From contig DASYAN010000178.1 in NCBI GenBank assembly GCA_036501345.1, forward strand, positions 1 through 32,158: 32,158 bases of DNA. Reading direction: 5' to 3'. The position numbers and the translations under genes were made by a program. Below, piece by piece: positions 14,362 to 23,369 of the stretch. The notes beneath the pieces are model-generated. The model saw only the letters and a program-made list of their open reading frames with translations, was not told where the DNA came from and searched no databases. This DNA comes from DASYAN01 sp036501345. Lineage in GTDB: Bacteria; Chloroflexota; Ktedonobacteria; Ktedonobacterales; Ktedonobacteraceae. Each line of letters starts with the position of its first letter. Within the stretch, counting starts at the first letter, position 1.

Positions 14362-17300
14362 TCACTCTCCGCTTTGCCTTGGTGCGCTCCCGTTCAATTG
14401 CTGGTCGCTCCAGAAGGATGCCGAGGCCGTTGCTACGGGTGAACCTTTCTCGTGGATCATCAGATAGCGGGCACTGGCTGGTATCTTCGAACCGGTTCCG
14501 CTCACCTGTGGCCCGGTCATGATCCACTGGAAATTTTGCGAGACAAGGAACTCTACGATGCGCTGCGTGTTGGCTGTGCTGACCTTGTCAAAGGCTTCGT
14601 CCAGGGCCAGTAAGTGTGGTGCGCCATGGGAGGCACTTCTGTAGAGTGCACCAAGTGCGGCAAAAAGCGGAACGTAAAGCGCGAAGAGCTGTTCTGCTCC
14701 ACTACGTGCGCCTGCAACACGGTCGGTCAGGCGTTGGCGCTGGCTGCCAATTGGTGTGACCCAGACATCAAAATGGAACCACTCACGATAGTCAAAGACC
14801 TGCTCCAGAGCCTCCAAGAAGTTGGTAGCCGGGTTCTCTTGCTGTCGCAGTCGTACCCCTTCGATCTCACGGCGGAATGCTCCCATCAACGTCTCTGTCT
14901 CCTCCACTGTCAGAGTCTGAGCAGGCTTACGTAACAGGCGATAGTGCTGTGCCAGATGGCTTCCCAACTTTGTCATGTCGTACTCAGATGGTGGCTTCCA
15001 TTGCAAGGCGTAGTGTTCACCGATCAGTGGCAAGTTACTTAGCACGTCGTTGATCTGTTGCACCCATTCCTCAGCCTCCAAGATCTGTGTCCGAATGGCC
15101 TCGGCAATTTCTTGCAGGAGAAAATCTTCAAAGAGCTGCCGTTCTTCCTCGCCCAGTAATGTCTTTTGCATCTCGATGCGCTCGCTCAAGATGGCAAGCA
15201 GTTCAACCGGTCGGCTTTTATTCTCATTGAGGAAGAGCACTTGTCCCTGGTCATCCATGTCTGGTCCGTATTCGAGCAATGGTGGCTGCTCACGGTTAAA
15301 CACAAGCACAAGAGCATTATACTTCTCTCGGTACGTACCTTCCAGGCTTTCTTTCTGAGCCGTAGCATTATCTGTACTGCTCACAAGAGTTTGAGCTGCG
15401 CGAATACTCTCTCCTTCAGTAATTGCCTGCTGTGCTTGTACGAGCTGCTCGACGGGATAGGCAGCAAGCTGATTAGTGAAGTGGTTTTGTTTCTCAGTGC
15501 GCTCCTGCTGGGCTGTGCGCAGATTTTCTTCCACTTCCACAAGCGAGCTTGTCAAATTTGCGGCACGTTCATCACTGCGTATATGATGAGTTTTTGCGGT
15601 ATCAAGTTCGCCAATAAGCTCTTCGGTACGCAGGCGGAGTGCTTGCAACCGCTCACTGAGTTCTTCGGCGTTAGAGGATGCTGCGACGTGCTGCAATTCT
15701 GCCAGTTCTGCTTGCACTTGCACGACCTGTGTACGCACACGTTCGGCAAGACTGCTGACATTGCTCTCGTTGGCCTGGGCTTGCCCCAGTGCAGCACGCA
15801 ACTTCTGATACTCCTCCCAGGTATAGGCAATAGTACGCAGTTGATTCTGTGCGGCGCGAGACTGGTTTTTGAGTTTGACCATCGCGAGTAGAGCTACTTG
15901 GACCCGCTTGGCATCGCTTGCAAAGGTGCTATTTCCCTCACTCTCACGCTCCAACTGAGCCAAGAGTGAGTTATAGCGCTGTCGCAGTTCCTGTGTCTGC
16001 TGGCGTGCCTTTTGATATTTGGTTCGTCCGCTCTCCTGCGTAATATGTGCCTGGGTCAGTTCAGCATAGCACTCTTGTAGCTTGCTTCGCTGCAACGCTT
16101 TGCGTACCAGGACTTGCTGTTCCTGCAGCTGGGTGATTTGCTGTTCATAGGCTGCAAGCTGGTTGGTCAGTTCATTCAGTTCGCCTTCGAGCTGTGCGCG
16201 TTTTTCATCGAGTTCTGCCAGTTCGCGCTGACGGGCACGTATACGCGTGGCTTTTCCGATATAGCGAGCTGGACCATTTCCTGCATGTCCAGAGAGCAAA
16301 CCATGTGTCCAGTTTCCATTCTCGTTCATCTCATAGCGCACTGGAACTTGTTCGCTAGGCCGCGTATATGGATGGATGACCGCTAATACAGCTTCAGTTG
16401 TGGCCTGCCAATCAGCACTGGGACGAGATGTGTCTCCATCTTGCACGACTAAGGTTGTATCGAAACGCAGAACCTGCTGAGGATTTGTTACATTTGCGCG
16501 ATTCTGCTGGCTCATCATATCTATATCCAGACGGCAGTCACTGAGCCCTTCGGATGTGAGCACAGCGTCAGCGTCAGAGATCTGTGCAGTGGGTACGACA
16601 AGCGCATCGAGTAGTCCAGCATCTTCGAGCATGTATTCGATCTGTCCAGCGGAGTTTTCATCGAGATCTGGAGCAAAGTCAAGCAAGGCATAGAGGGGAA
16701 GAGCATCAATACCGTGTTCGGCTAGCTTTGCACGAGCGGTGATCCGACGCTCTGAGCGTACAGGTGTTACTTCCGGCTCTGCCTCTTTTTGTTCATAGAG
16801 GGCTTGGAGGTCGGTAATTTCTTGTCTCTTGCCACCAGCATAAAGGTGCAGATCATTGAGTTCGCCCTGGATCTGGTCTACAGCCTCAACAAGATCGCTC
16901 TCTAATGTATCGATCACCTGGCGATAGTGATCAATGGCGACTGCAAATTGCTCAACAATGTTGCCTGTTAATGGCTCGTCATTTGTTATTTCCTGGCTGG
17001 ACTCGGGCAGCATTGGCTCTTCGTCTTCATCGTCACTGGTCTCTTCGGTGCTTATAAACGGTTTTAGTATGTCATCAAGATCGTGCTGCGCTTGATATGC
17101 ACGATCTTGCACGGCCTGGAAATGGCGGCGAGCCTCGTCTAATTCCTGAAAACGGATTGTTTCCAGATTGCGTGCTTGTTGAATCTGCGAGTCTTGCGCT
17201 TCACGTTGTTGGTGTAATGTTTCCAGTTGGTGTAGCCAGATTGTACGCTCTTCGGCTGGTTCGCTGGTTAGGATTGTCACGGCGAGTGGCATTTCTGGTG

Positions 17301-18765
17301 CAACGCTGTTGTCAGGAGAGAATGTGCGTACTTGGTTTTGCGCTTCGAGCAACTGAAAAGCTGCTGTCTCCCAAAGTGCCTCTTCGCTAGCAATTGTGGA
17401 GAGTTCTTGTAAATGGCCCAGGTTCTCTGCCTTTATCTGTTCCATACGTTGCTGTTGTCGTTCCAGATTGGCAGCATTTTCACGAATGGCCTGACGTGCA
17501 GCTTTCAGGCTCTGTTCTTGTAAGCGCATTTGTCCTTCAAGCTCGCTTTGGCGTTCGCGTACAAGGGTAATCTGTGTTGCTACTTGCAAACCCTCGCTGG
17601 CTTCCAGGACTTTCATTTGTCCAGTGATCTGGTGCTGTTCTGTCTGCAATGCCTGGACACGCGATTCTGCCTCGTCGCGCTCCCGTTCAGCTCGCTTCAG
17701 CTCACTTCTAAGCCGATAGACCTTGTTCTGGACCGAGGTTTCAGCCTGATGGGCAATGATATAGTCACAGGCGGTTAGCTGAGCTCGGACCAGTGCTACA
17801 TGCTGGCGAGCCCGGTGCAGGCGCTCGGCTGCATCGTATGCCTCTTGAATGCGCTCAATCTCGCTCTGGATGCCATCGATACGCTCAATCGTTCCGATGA
17901 CGTGTGAGGTTGTTTCACTTGAGATCTTGGGTAGCGACATTTTGAGATAATCGTGCACACGTGAGAAGTTTAGTTCTGTACTTAAATTTGGGCGGCGCAA
18001 GACAAGTAGGAGATTGATGAGCTTCTCAAAATCTTTCACATCGGAGTAGCCGAACAAGTAACGAGCTACCTGACGTTCATATTCGGCCTGCGAATCACAG
18101 AGAATTCCATGTTCTTGTACCAATTGCTTAAAGCGGATATGGTCGTAGGCCCGTTTCTCACCCGCATTGCCAGTCTCATAGAGCGTGTCGATGTCATGGC
18201 CCAAGCGTGAACCGTCAGTGATGAGGAAGCGCAAGGGGCGTATACGGTCCGTAGTGTTGGCATTTCCAGCAATGCTTACACCAATGGTGAGGAAACGCGT
18301 TTTTTCGCGTTCGCCGTTTTCCCAGCGTTGGCGTATTTCTGGAGCAATAGGGGGATGGTCGGGATCACACCATTCGAATTCGAGTGCGATATAAGCTGTA
18401 CGGCGCTCATGACTGAAGGGTGTCGCAGAATCCGCTCCTCCGAGGACATAGTATTCAATGCGTCGCTCACGCCCGCCGAAGGTGTCAAGACGATTGGGGC
18501 GCAGATCTCCGTCTAACCCTAGGGGTAACGCTGCAGTAAGAACGGTTGACTTTCCGCTTGCATTCTCACCAGCCAGGAAGAGCCGCCCGTGTGGGATCTC
18601 GAATTCCTGTTGCCCGTAGAGCCAGAAGTTGGTGAGGATAATGCGACGCAAGCGATAGCCCTGTGGACCGCCAGCATGTGCCTGAAGCATATCGACAAAA
18701 GTAGTAATTGGACGGGTCAGATTCTCTCCTACCGCAGCAACCTGCCCTAATTCAGGTTTAACCAA
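14362..18765 (-). CDS. jetC: Wadjet-like JetC SMC-type ATPase (TIGR02680)
   Basis: A 1467-residue SMC/MukB-like ATPase, the motor of the defence complex. The Walker A is GENASGKS at residues 66-73 (Lys72). The C-terminal head has a signature-like ARSGAEQ (about 1353-1359) and a Walker B, LLALDEAF with Asp1389-Glu1390. Between them lie two long coiled-coil arms rich in Gln, Glu and Arg, an acidic low-complexity insert near residue 575-605, and a globular hinge (about 680-860, DALPLYALLDFAPDLDE and on). This architecture and hinge are typical of TIGR02680 proteins. The start is TTG 18765 with AGGAGA 5 nt upstream, well supported. It normally follows jetB directly; here 187 bp and an Rpn-like remnant intervene. 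Confidence 0.88.
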   Translation of the reverse strand: MVKPELGQVAAVGENLTRPITTFVDMLQAHAGGPQGYRLRRIILTNFWLYGQQEFEIPHGRLFLAGENASGKSTVLTAALPLGLDGDLRPNRLDTFGGRERRIEYYVLGGADSATPFSHERRTAYIALEFEWCDPDHPPIAPEIRQRWENGEREKTRFLTIGVSIAGNANTTDRIRPLRFLITDGSRLGHDIDTLYETGNAGEKRAYDHIRFKQLVQEHGILCDSQAEYERQVARYLFGYSDVKDFEKLINLLLVLRRPNLSTELNFSRVHDYLKMSLPKISSETTSHVIGTIERIDGIQSEIERIQEAYDAAERLHRARQHVALVRAQLTACDYIIAHQAETSVQNKVYRLRSELKRAERERDEAESRVQALQTEQHQITGQMKVLEASEGLQVATQITLVRERQSELEGQMRLQEQSLKAARQAIRENAANLERQQQRMEQIKAENLGHLQELSTIASEEALWETAAFQLLEAQNQVRTFSPDNSVAPEMPLAVTILTSEPAEERTIWLHQLETLHQQREAQDSQIQQARNLETIRFQELDEARRHFQAVQDRAYQAQHDLDDILKPFISTEETSDDEDEEPMLPESSQEITNDEPLTGNIVEQFAVAIDHYRQVIDTLESDLVEAVDQIQGELNDLHLYAGGKRQEITDLQALYEQKEAEPEVTPVRSERRITARAKLAEHGIDALPLYALLDFAPDLDENSAGQIEYMLEDAGLLDALVVPTAQISDADAVLTSEGLSDCRLDIDMMSQQNRANVTNPQQVLRFDTTLVVQDGDTSRPSADWQATTEAVLAVIHPYTRPSEQVPVRYEMNENGNWTHGLLSGHAGNGPARYIGKATRIRARQRELAELDEKRAQLEGELNELTNQLAAYEQQITQLQEQQVLVRKALQRSKLQECYAELTQAHITQESGRTKYQKARQQTQELRQRYNSLLAQLERESEGNSTFASDAKRVQVALLAMVKLKNQSRAAQNQLRTIAYTWEEYQKLRAALGQAQANESNVSSLAERVRTQVVQVQAELAELQHVAASSNAEELSERLQALRLRTEELIGELDTAKTHHIRSDERAANLTSSLVEVEENLRTAQQERTEKQNHFTNQLAAYPVEQLVQAQQAITEGESIRAAQTLVSSTDNATAQKESLEGTYREKYNALVLVFNREQPPLLEYGPDMDDQGQVLFLNENKSRPVELLAILSERIEMQKTLLGEEERQLFEDFLLQEIAEAIRTQILEAEEWVQQINDVLSNLPLIGEHYALQWKPPSEYDMTKLGSHLAQHYRLLRKPAQTLTVEETETLMGAFRREIEGVRLRQQENPATNFLEALEQVFDYREWFHFDVWVTPIGSQRQRLTDRVAGARSGAEQLFALYVPLFAALGALYRSASHGAPHLLALDEAFDKVSTANTQRIVEFLVSQNFQWIMTGPQVSGTGSKIPASARYLMIHEKGSPVATASASFWSDQQLNGSAPRQSGE

Positions 18766-18952
18766 TATCTTCTCCTATTTTTCCTTTGACTCCAACCATG
18801 CTCTATAATTTGGGTCACACACCAGAGTCTCTTTTGATCATTGGATATCTTTTCGCGAATACTTCCACGTAATCCCATCTTGCTGAGTGGGATAGCTATT
18901 TTGTCCTGACAAAAAACACACAGTAGCAAAGCTAGAAATTTTCTAGTCAACC
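18766..18952. other. spacer between Rpn remnant and jetC
   Basis: A 187-bp stretch. Its left end holds the strong jetC ribosome site. I found no clear terminator or promoter, so jetC is probably served by read-through from jetAB or by an unrecognised promoter. Confidence 0.4.
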
Positions 18953-19918
18953 TCAACTGTCCGGAAAACATTGGGTCAGCAGGGCCGGAAGCTCTTCTTC
19001 ATCTGACACTCCAGCTAGTTGGCGATGAAACTTTCTCAACTGCTGAACATCCTGAACAGGATCGATGATTTGTTGCACTTGGTCCACAATCTGGGGCGAG
19101 AAACGGTCGCTGACAATGTCCAGGATCGCTTCTTGGAGGCCCTCAGTCTTACCTTTCACTTCTGCAAAACATTGGGTCAGTAATGCTTGGGCCTCTTGTT
19201 CATCCAACACCCTAGCTAGTTGGCGATGAAACTTTCTCAACTGCTGAACATCCTGAACGGAGGCGATAGTTTGTTGCACTTGCGTGACAATTTGGGCTGA
19301 AAAACGATCATTAGCAATATCTAAGATCGCTTCTTGCATGACTCTGGCCTCATACTCGGCGAGGGTTTTAGCGACTTCCTTGGCGACTTTCTGAGGGATT
19401 CTCTGTTCAAGCTCGGCAGTTTTCTGTGCAATCCCCTGTTCAATTCCGTGTGCAACCTCGTGTGCAATCACGCTCTGGATGAGTGGGTCCTCTGCAAGCA
19501 AAGGATGAAGCTGGTATTGCATATTGAGATATTTCTCGACTTTCTGTTTGTCCTCTTTTGACACTGTTGTGGTTCGGTGTAACATCGTATGGAACCACTT
19601 CAGATGACGAATAAACTGTGGTCGTGTGTCATTGTCGGACAGCTCTCGCAAGGCATTGATGAGCAAGGCAACTGTAGGACTGTCCATGGTTGGCAACAAA
19701 GGGTAGAGACACCTTTGCTGGCGCTCGACCACTTGCTGCGGATCCATTTTCCACATGCAGATGATCCTGGGGAAGAAGCCTGAGAATACCTCTTCACCAC
19801 AACCCATCTTGAATGGTACCTCTGGCATCCCGCATTCTTCAAAGAGCAAAAGCGCCACCGAGACGGTTGGTCGATGATACTTGCGGTGGTTTTTGACTCT
19901 TTTGGCGCTTCTTGCTTT
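18953..19918 (-). pseudogene. Rpn/PD-(D/E)XK-like nuclease remnant, N-terminus missing
   Basis: The frame is open from 19918 (after a stop at 19921-19919) to 18953. Upstream of GTG 19858 it reads VKNHRKYHRPTVSVALLLFEE, which resembles the beta-strand region that closes the nuclease core of Rpn (YhgA-like) proteins. It is followed by the typical 'W.mDp..v.er....LyPLLPtM' segment and a charged, coiled C-terminal tail. The 60-100 residues that should carry the D...ExK catalytic set are absent. If translated from GTG 19858, the 301-residue product would lack nuclease activity. The tail contains a 67-residue duplication (201 bp). It lies on the same strand between jetB and jetC, where such operons normally have no gene. 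Rpn genes are abundant and mobile in Ktedonobacteria (recalled knowledge), so later insertion is the likely origin. Confidence 0.6.
18960..19345 (-). repeat. 201-bp tandem duplication in the Rpn-like tail
   Basis: Two copies offset by 201 bp, each encoding QEAILDI.xDRFSxQIV.QVQQxI...VQDVQQLRKFHRQLA...LLTQCF. The longest identical stretch (AGCTAGTTGGCGATGAAACT and onward) exceeds 40 bp, pointing to a recent duplication. Confidence 0.8.
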
Positions 19919-20053
19919 TTATTTGCCAATTGATTCCCATTCACTTGCTACTTCGACACTATCTAGTATAACACAAGCATTTTACAGATGCAATAGCTGT
20001 TTAAGTGCAGACAGCACTTTTCAGTTGTCCAGAAATGCAGCTTTCCCTAGAAT

Positions 20054-21424
20054 TTACTTATTTGTGCCATTTGTCTGTTTGATCTTCTTGGCTTTTGCTT
20101 TGATCCGCTGGCTCGTTGCCGCCTGTTGTTGGGCTTCCTTATCATAGGTGGCGCTGTAACGAGCTGCAAGCGGTAAGATCAGCAGTGTACCTGTCTCGTC
20201 TGGGCCACGTATAATACCGATCTGGCGCATCTTGCGTTGAACGTCATTCAGCAAGCTTGGTGAACCTTTGCTGCGAGCTTCATTGCCCCAGTTCTCTCCG
20301 TAGCGTTCACGTACCGCGTAAAATAGCTCGGTCATATCTTCAGTTGTCACCTGTACACATCCATATGTGTCTGGCGATGGCAATGCTCCGGAGATGATGC
20401 GCTCCCTGATCATTGTGCACATAAGTAAGGCGATCTGATCGTTCGTTCCATAGGGTGTGAGAACGCTTACGGGGCCCGTTGAGCTGCCACTTTCACGCAC
20501 GATACAGGCATAGTTCCGCCGGATGTCCAGAAGCCAACCAAAAGTTTCCAGTAGCTCGTTGGCGACTCTATCGGCATGAGGGAGTAGTGCATGAAAAGCT
20601 TCTGGATCATCGAATTTGAAGAGGGCTGGACCAAGTAGTAGAGAACGCCAAGCACGTGCCAGTGGTGCCACGTTGATGCTAGAGATCCGCGTTGGCTGGA
20701 GCATCGCTGAAGGCTCACGAAGTCGTGCTGAGATATCAGTCACAAGTTGTGAACTTAAGGCCGCGACAAGTGAGCGGGCCACATCGGTGAACTCATAGAG
20801 CACATCAGCATTATCCTTCTGCTCAACCCACTCCCTTGTCTGACCATCGACGAGTTGTAAACCGCCCAGATCTTGTAGATAGTTAAGAGCACGCTGAATG
20901 CTGTAGCGATCCGTCTGCCTACGGAAGTCGAGCACATCCTCACTTTCAGTACCCTGTATAGTCTGTGCCGATTGCTCCTGAATCTGCTCTGCCAACTGTG
21001 AGAGCAAGAATTGCTGATCGTTGCCACGTCCGCTAAGTTGACGATTCTCAGCGTACCAGAGCATCCAGGTCAGGCAAGCAAAATCTTTTGGTTCCTTCAA
21101 TCGGTCATAGAGATAGCCTGGCGTCGTAGTGCTGGCATGGCGGATGAGACGGACCAGCGTACTGGTGCGCTGAATACGCCAGCCCGTATGCTGATCGTGC
21201 CAGCTCTGTAATCTATAGTAGTGGTGCTGCACCAGACGGAACAGATCGCCGTTTTGAGAGAGGATGACTTCCTTTTCTAGCAATGCTATGTGAGCCTTGA
21301 TCAGGTCTGCACTTGGTGCCTGAAGTCGTGCTCCTGCTAGTTTTGCACGATCGTTACCGTGTGGCTCTTCCTGTACATCTACTATATTGGGTACTATCTC
21401 TTCTTGCATTATGTATTCTATCAT
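20054..21424 (-). CDS. jetB: Wadjet-like JetB (TIGR02678/DUF2398)
   Basis: The second subunit of the jet complex, comparable in role to a MukE/kite-like protein that binds the SMC arms and DNA. The best start is ATG 21424 (456 residues), preceded by AAGGGGG 5 nt upstream and placed 13 nt after the jetA stop. A longer frame upstream would run into jetA and has unrelated composition. Visible family features include an N-terminal helix (IKAHIALLEKEVIL), the LVRLIRHA...RLKEPKDFACLTWMLWYAE block typical of DUF2398, winged-helix-like segments, and the DEPxAFHALLP-like region in the C-terminal half. The C-terminus is basic (RIKAKAKKIKQ). No frameshift was seen. Confidence 0.83.
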   Translation of the reverse strand: MIEYIMQEEIVPNIVDVQEEPHGNDRAKLAGARLQAPSADLIKAHIALLEKEVILSQNGDLFRLVQHHYYRLQSWHDQHTGWRIQRTSTLVRLIRHASTTTPGYLYDRLKEPKDFACLTWMLWYAENRQLSGRGNDQQFLLSQLAEQIQEQSAQTIQGTESEDVLDFRRQTDRYSIQRALNYLQDLGGLQLVDGQTREWVEQKDNADVLYEFTDVARSLVAALSSQLVTDISARLREPSAMLQPTRISSINVAPLARAWRSLLLGPALFKFDDPEAFHALLPHADRVANELLETFGWLLDIRRNYACIVRESGSSTGPVSVLTPYGTNDQIALLMCTMIRERIISGALPSPDTYGCVQVTTEDMTELFYAVRERYGENWGNEARSKGSPSLLNDVQRKMRQIGIIRGPDETGTLLILPLAARYSATYDKEAQQQAATSQRIKAKAKKIKQTNGTNK

Positions 21425-21437
21425 CAATTCCCCCTTC

Positions 21438-23021
21438 TCATGATCTGGAGGCCACTGTATCGACTGTAGTAGGTTCAGGCGAGAGTTCTTGCAGGCGATA
21501 GCGAGGCAGGAACAAAATCCCGTCAGCAGCTTGCAGCAGGGTATAAGTTGTCTCATTTGGATTAAGCAACACAACGGTTGAACCATTGAGTGCATGATAC
21601 TGGTGTGAGTCGTGGCCCAGGCAGCTATCAATGATTTCCATCAATGCGGCACGATCCTCTGCTGTAATGGTCTCAATGGTCCCGATATCCAGGTAGGGCT
21701 GGGCGAAGAGATGGGCAAAACATTCGCGTTGCTTCTGTAATTTCTGCTCATGTTGCACAATCATTTCATTGATAATACTGCGATGATCAATAATGGGATC
21801 TTCTAATGGTGGGTCACCACGATAGGACCGACTGACTGGTCGGAGAAACACAGTGGCGTCTGGCGATTCCTTCCAGGGATTGGATTGCTCATGTTCGTCG
21901 ATCGCGCTGGGAGAACCTGCCACACCCTCTGGCAAATGGACGGGCAAAAGATTGCCAAAGGCCACGGAGAAGATTTGTTGTGCGGTTTCGCCATCGCGTG
22001 CCTGTAAGAGTTGGCGTGCCAGCGTATTGAGGTGGACGGCATAGTTGGCGTTGGGGCGTGCCGCACTGGCAAGAGCAGCTGCACGGCGTACAACCTTGTC
22101 AACCTCGGCCAGGGCATTGCGACGGAACGAATCCGCATTCTTCCCCTGGGCAAACCAATTTGCCAGCGCATCTAACTGGTTGCGAGCGTCCTGCAGCCGT
22201 TCTTCCTCGGTACGCGCATTCTCCAACGTTAGGTCTGGTGGGTCAAGGTACGCAGCAACAAGTGGGATAAAAATGCCTAGCTTATCCGTGGCATCCCATT
22301 GGGCAATTTGTTCGCGAATGCGTGGTCCATACTGGGTCAGTGCCTGAGCAAAGCCATGTACATAAGCAACAACTGCCGCTTTATAGGCATGAAACGCCTC
22401 CAATTCGGGTCTGGTTTGCTGGGCAGCGTTGATCATAGTAGCGAGATATTGCGCAGCCTCACGGGCCATCGTATCCCATATCTCAAATGCACGCTGCCAT
22501 TCTTCGGCAACTTCGCGACCACGTTGGAGGATCAGTTCATTCGAGGGTAAGTGTAACGACTCATCAATGAATTGGAGTGATTGCCATAATCGTGGGAGAT
22601 CACTCTGGCGCAACGAGCCACTAGCGGCTCCTGCCCGTGTCTGTTCGGCAAGAAAGGTCTCGATGGCGATCGCCTCAGGGGTTGCTTGATAGAGCAAGGC
22701 AGGCGATAGGAAGCTAGCGATCGAGGTAGCGCGGCTGGAGTCGTAGATAGTGGTTACATTGCCCCATTCTTTGAGGGCTGCAAGATCATTCTGACATTGC
22801 TCAAGGGTATATGCTGGATCGAATGTATCACGCACAGCATCGCGCACTTCCTGAGCTGTGAGCTGGTAGCGGTAGAGTTCACGGTGGCGCTGAAAAAAGG
22901 CACGCATAATCACGCGATACCAGTGTGCGCGATTCGACATGACAAGATAGCTAAAAATTGGTAGACGATCAGTCAGATTGAATGCAGAAGTTGATACAAT
23001 GTTCTCAGCAGTATTTATCAT
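21438..23021 (-). CDS. jetA: Wadjet-like JetA (TIGR02677/DUF2397)
   Basis: The first gene of the jet operon, 527 residues, comparable to a MukF-like kleisin that bridges the ATPase heads. The N-terminus, RLPIFSYLVMSNRAHWYRVIMRAFFQRHRELYRYQLTAQEV, matches the start of TIGR02677 proteins, including the winged-helix segment. A helical middle (IWDTMAREAAQYLATMI) follows. The C-terminal part contains the DPPLEDPxIDHRSI text and ends near a beta-rich DGILFLPRYRLQEL tail. The start ATG 23021 has no close ribosome site; GGGGAG lies about 15 nt upstream. jetB starts 13 nt downstream, consistent with co-translation. The gene looks intact. Confidence 0.83.
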   Translation of the reverse strand: MINTAENIVSTSAFNLTDRLPIFSYLVMSNRAHWYRVIMRAFFQRHRELYRYQLTAQEVRDAVRDTFDPAYTLEQCQNDLAALKEWGNVTTIYDSSRATSIASFLSPALLYQATPEAIAIETFLAEQTRAGAASGSLRQSDLPRLWQSLQFIDESLHLPSNELILQRGREVAEEWQRAFEIWDTMAREAAQYLATMINAAQQTRPELEAFHAYKAAVVAYVHGFAQALTQYGPRIREQIAQWDATDKLGIFIPLVAAYLDPPDLTLENARTEEERLQDARNQLDALANWFAQGKNADSFRRNALAEVDKVVRRAAALASAARPNANYAVHLNTLARQLLQARDGETAQQIFSVAFGNLLPVHLPEGVAGSPSAIDEHEQSNPWKESPDATVFLRPVSRSYRGDPPLEDPIIDHRSIINEMIVQHEQKLQKQRECFAHLFAQPYLDIGTIETITAEDRAALMEIIDSCLGHDSHQYHALNGSTVVLLNPNETTYTLLQAADGILFLPRYRLQELSPEPTTVDTVASRS

Positions 23022-23098
23022 GTATGCTCAGGAAAACTCCCCGTCCCTTCGATCGTTGTGTTTAGACTACAATGATGCGCTTAGCACAATATTTTTAT

Positions 23099-23126
23099 AT
23101 TTTACCATACGTTGTCTAGATAACAA
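23099..23126 (-). promoter_or_regulatory. candidate jetA operon promoter with dyad
   Basis: On the minus strand TTGTTA (23126-23121), a 16-bp spacer and TAAAAT (23104-23099) with a TGG extension form a reasonable promoter about 75 nt upstream of jetA. A short dyad, GTTGT-7-ACAAC (23111-23127), overlaps the -35 and could bind a regulator. Confidence 0.4.
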
Positions 23127-23206
23127 CTCATCTACTAAAAAAGACTAGGACTTTGGGTTATACCCTCTGTTTGTAACTACTGAAGAACCTAGCGGCCCGT
23201 GACGTA

Positions 23207-23235
23207 TTGAAAAACGTGCGGAGATTTGGTACAGT
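23207..23235 (+). promoter_or_regulatory. htpG promoter
   Basis: TTGAAA (23207-23212), a 17-bp spacer and TACAGT (23230-23235) with a TGG extension make a good sigma-70-type promoter. The predicted leader is about 128 nt. Confidence 0.55.
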
Positions 23236-23369
23236 AGCAATTGCAATATCCTCCAAGCGGATCGTAAGAGGGTGCAGGCCATGGGCTCCTGCAATACTTC
23301 CGTGTGAAGATTTCGTATGCGTAAATAAACCGAAAAGGTCAGTTGATTGTGCACTAGGGGAGGTTTTTG

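Larger units (their letters stand above)
23022..23369. other. divergent jetA-htpG intergenic region
   Basis: A 348-bp region holding the leftward jetA promoter (23099-23126) and the rightward htpG promoter (23207-23235). The htpG leader has a small hairpin (TGCAGG/CCTGCA around CCATGGGCT, about 23273-23294). No CIRCE element (TTAGCACTC-N9-GAGTGCTAA) is present, so HrcA control of htpG is not indicated. Confidence 0.5.

Noticed and set aside
15166..15891. 241-codon rightward frame inside jetC
   Set aside because: It is fully antisense to the coiled-coil region of JetC, rich in Leu, Cys and Phe, and has no recognisable domain.
21425..21631. 69-codon N-terminal extension of jetB
   Set aside because: It overlaps the jetA coding end, has odd Cys-rich composition, and the downstream ATG 21424 has a strong ribosome site.
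23022..23369. CIRCE (HrcA) element upstream of htpG
   Set aside because: TTAGCAC occurs once near 23090 but has no GAGTGCTAA partner at the required spacing.
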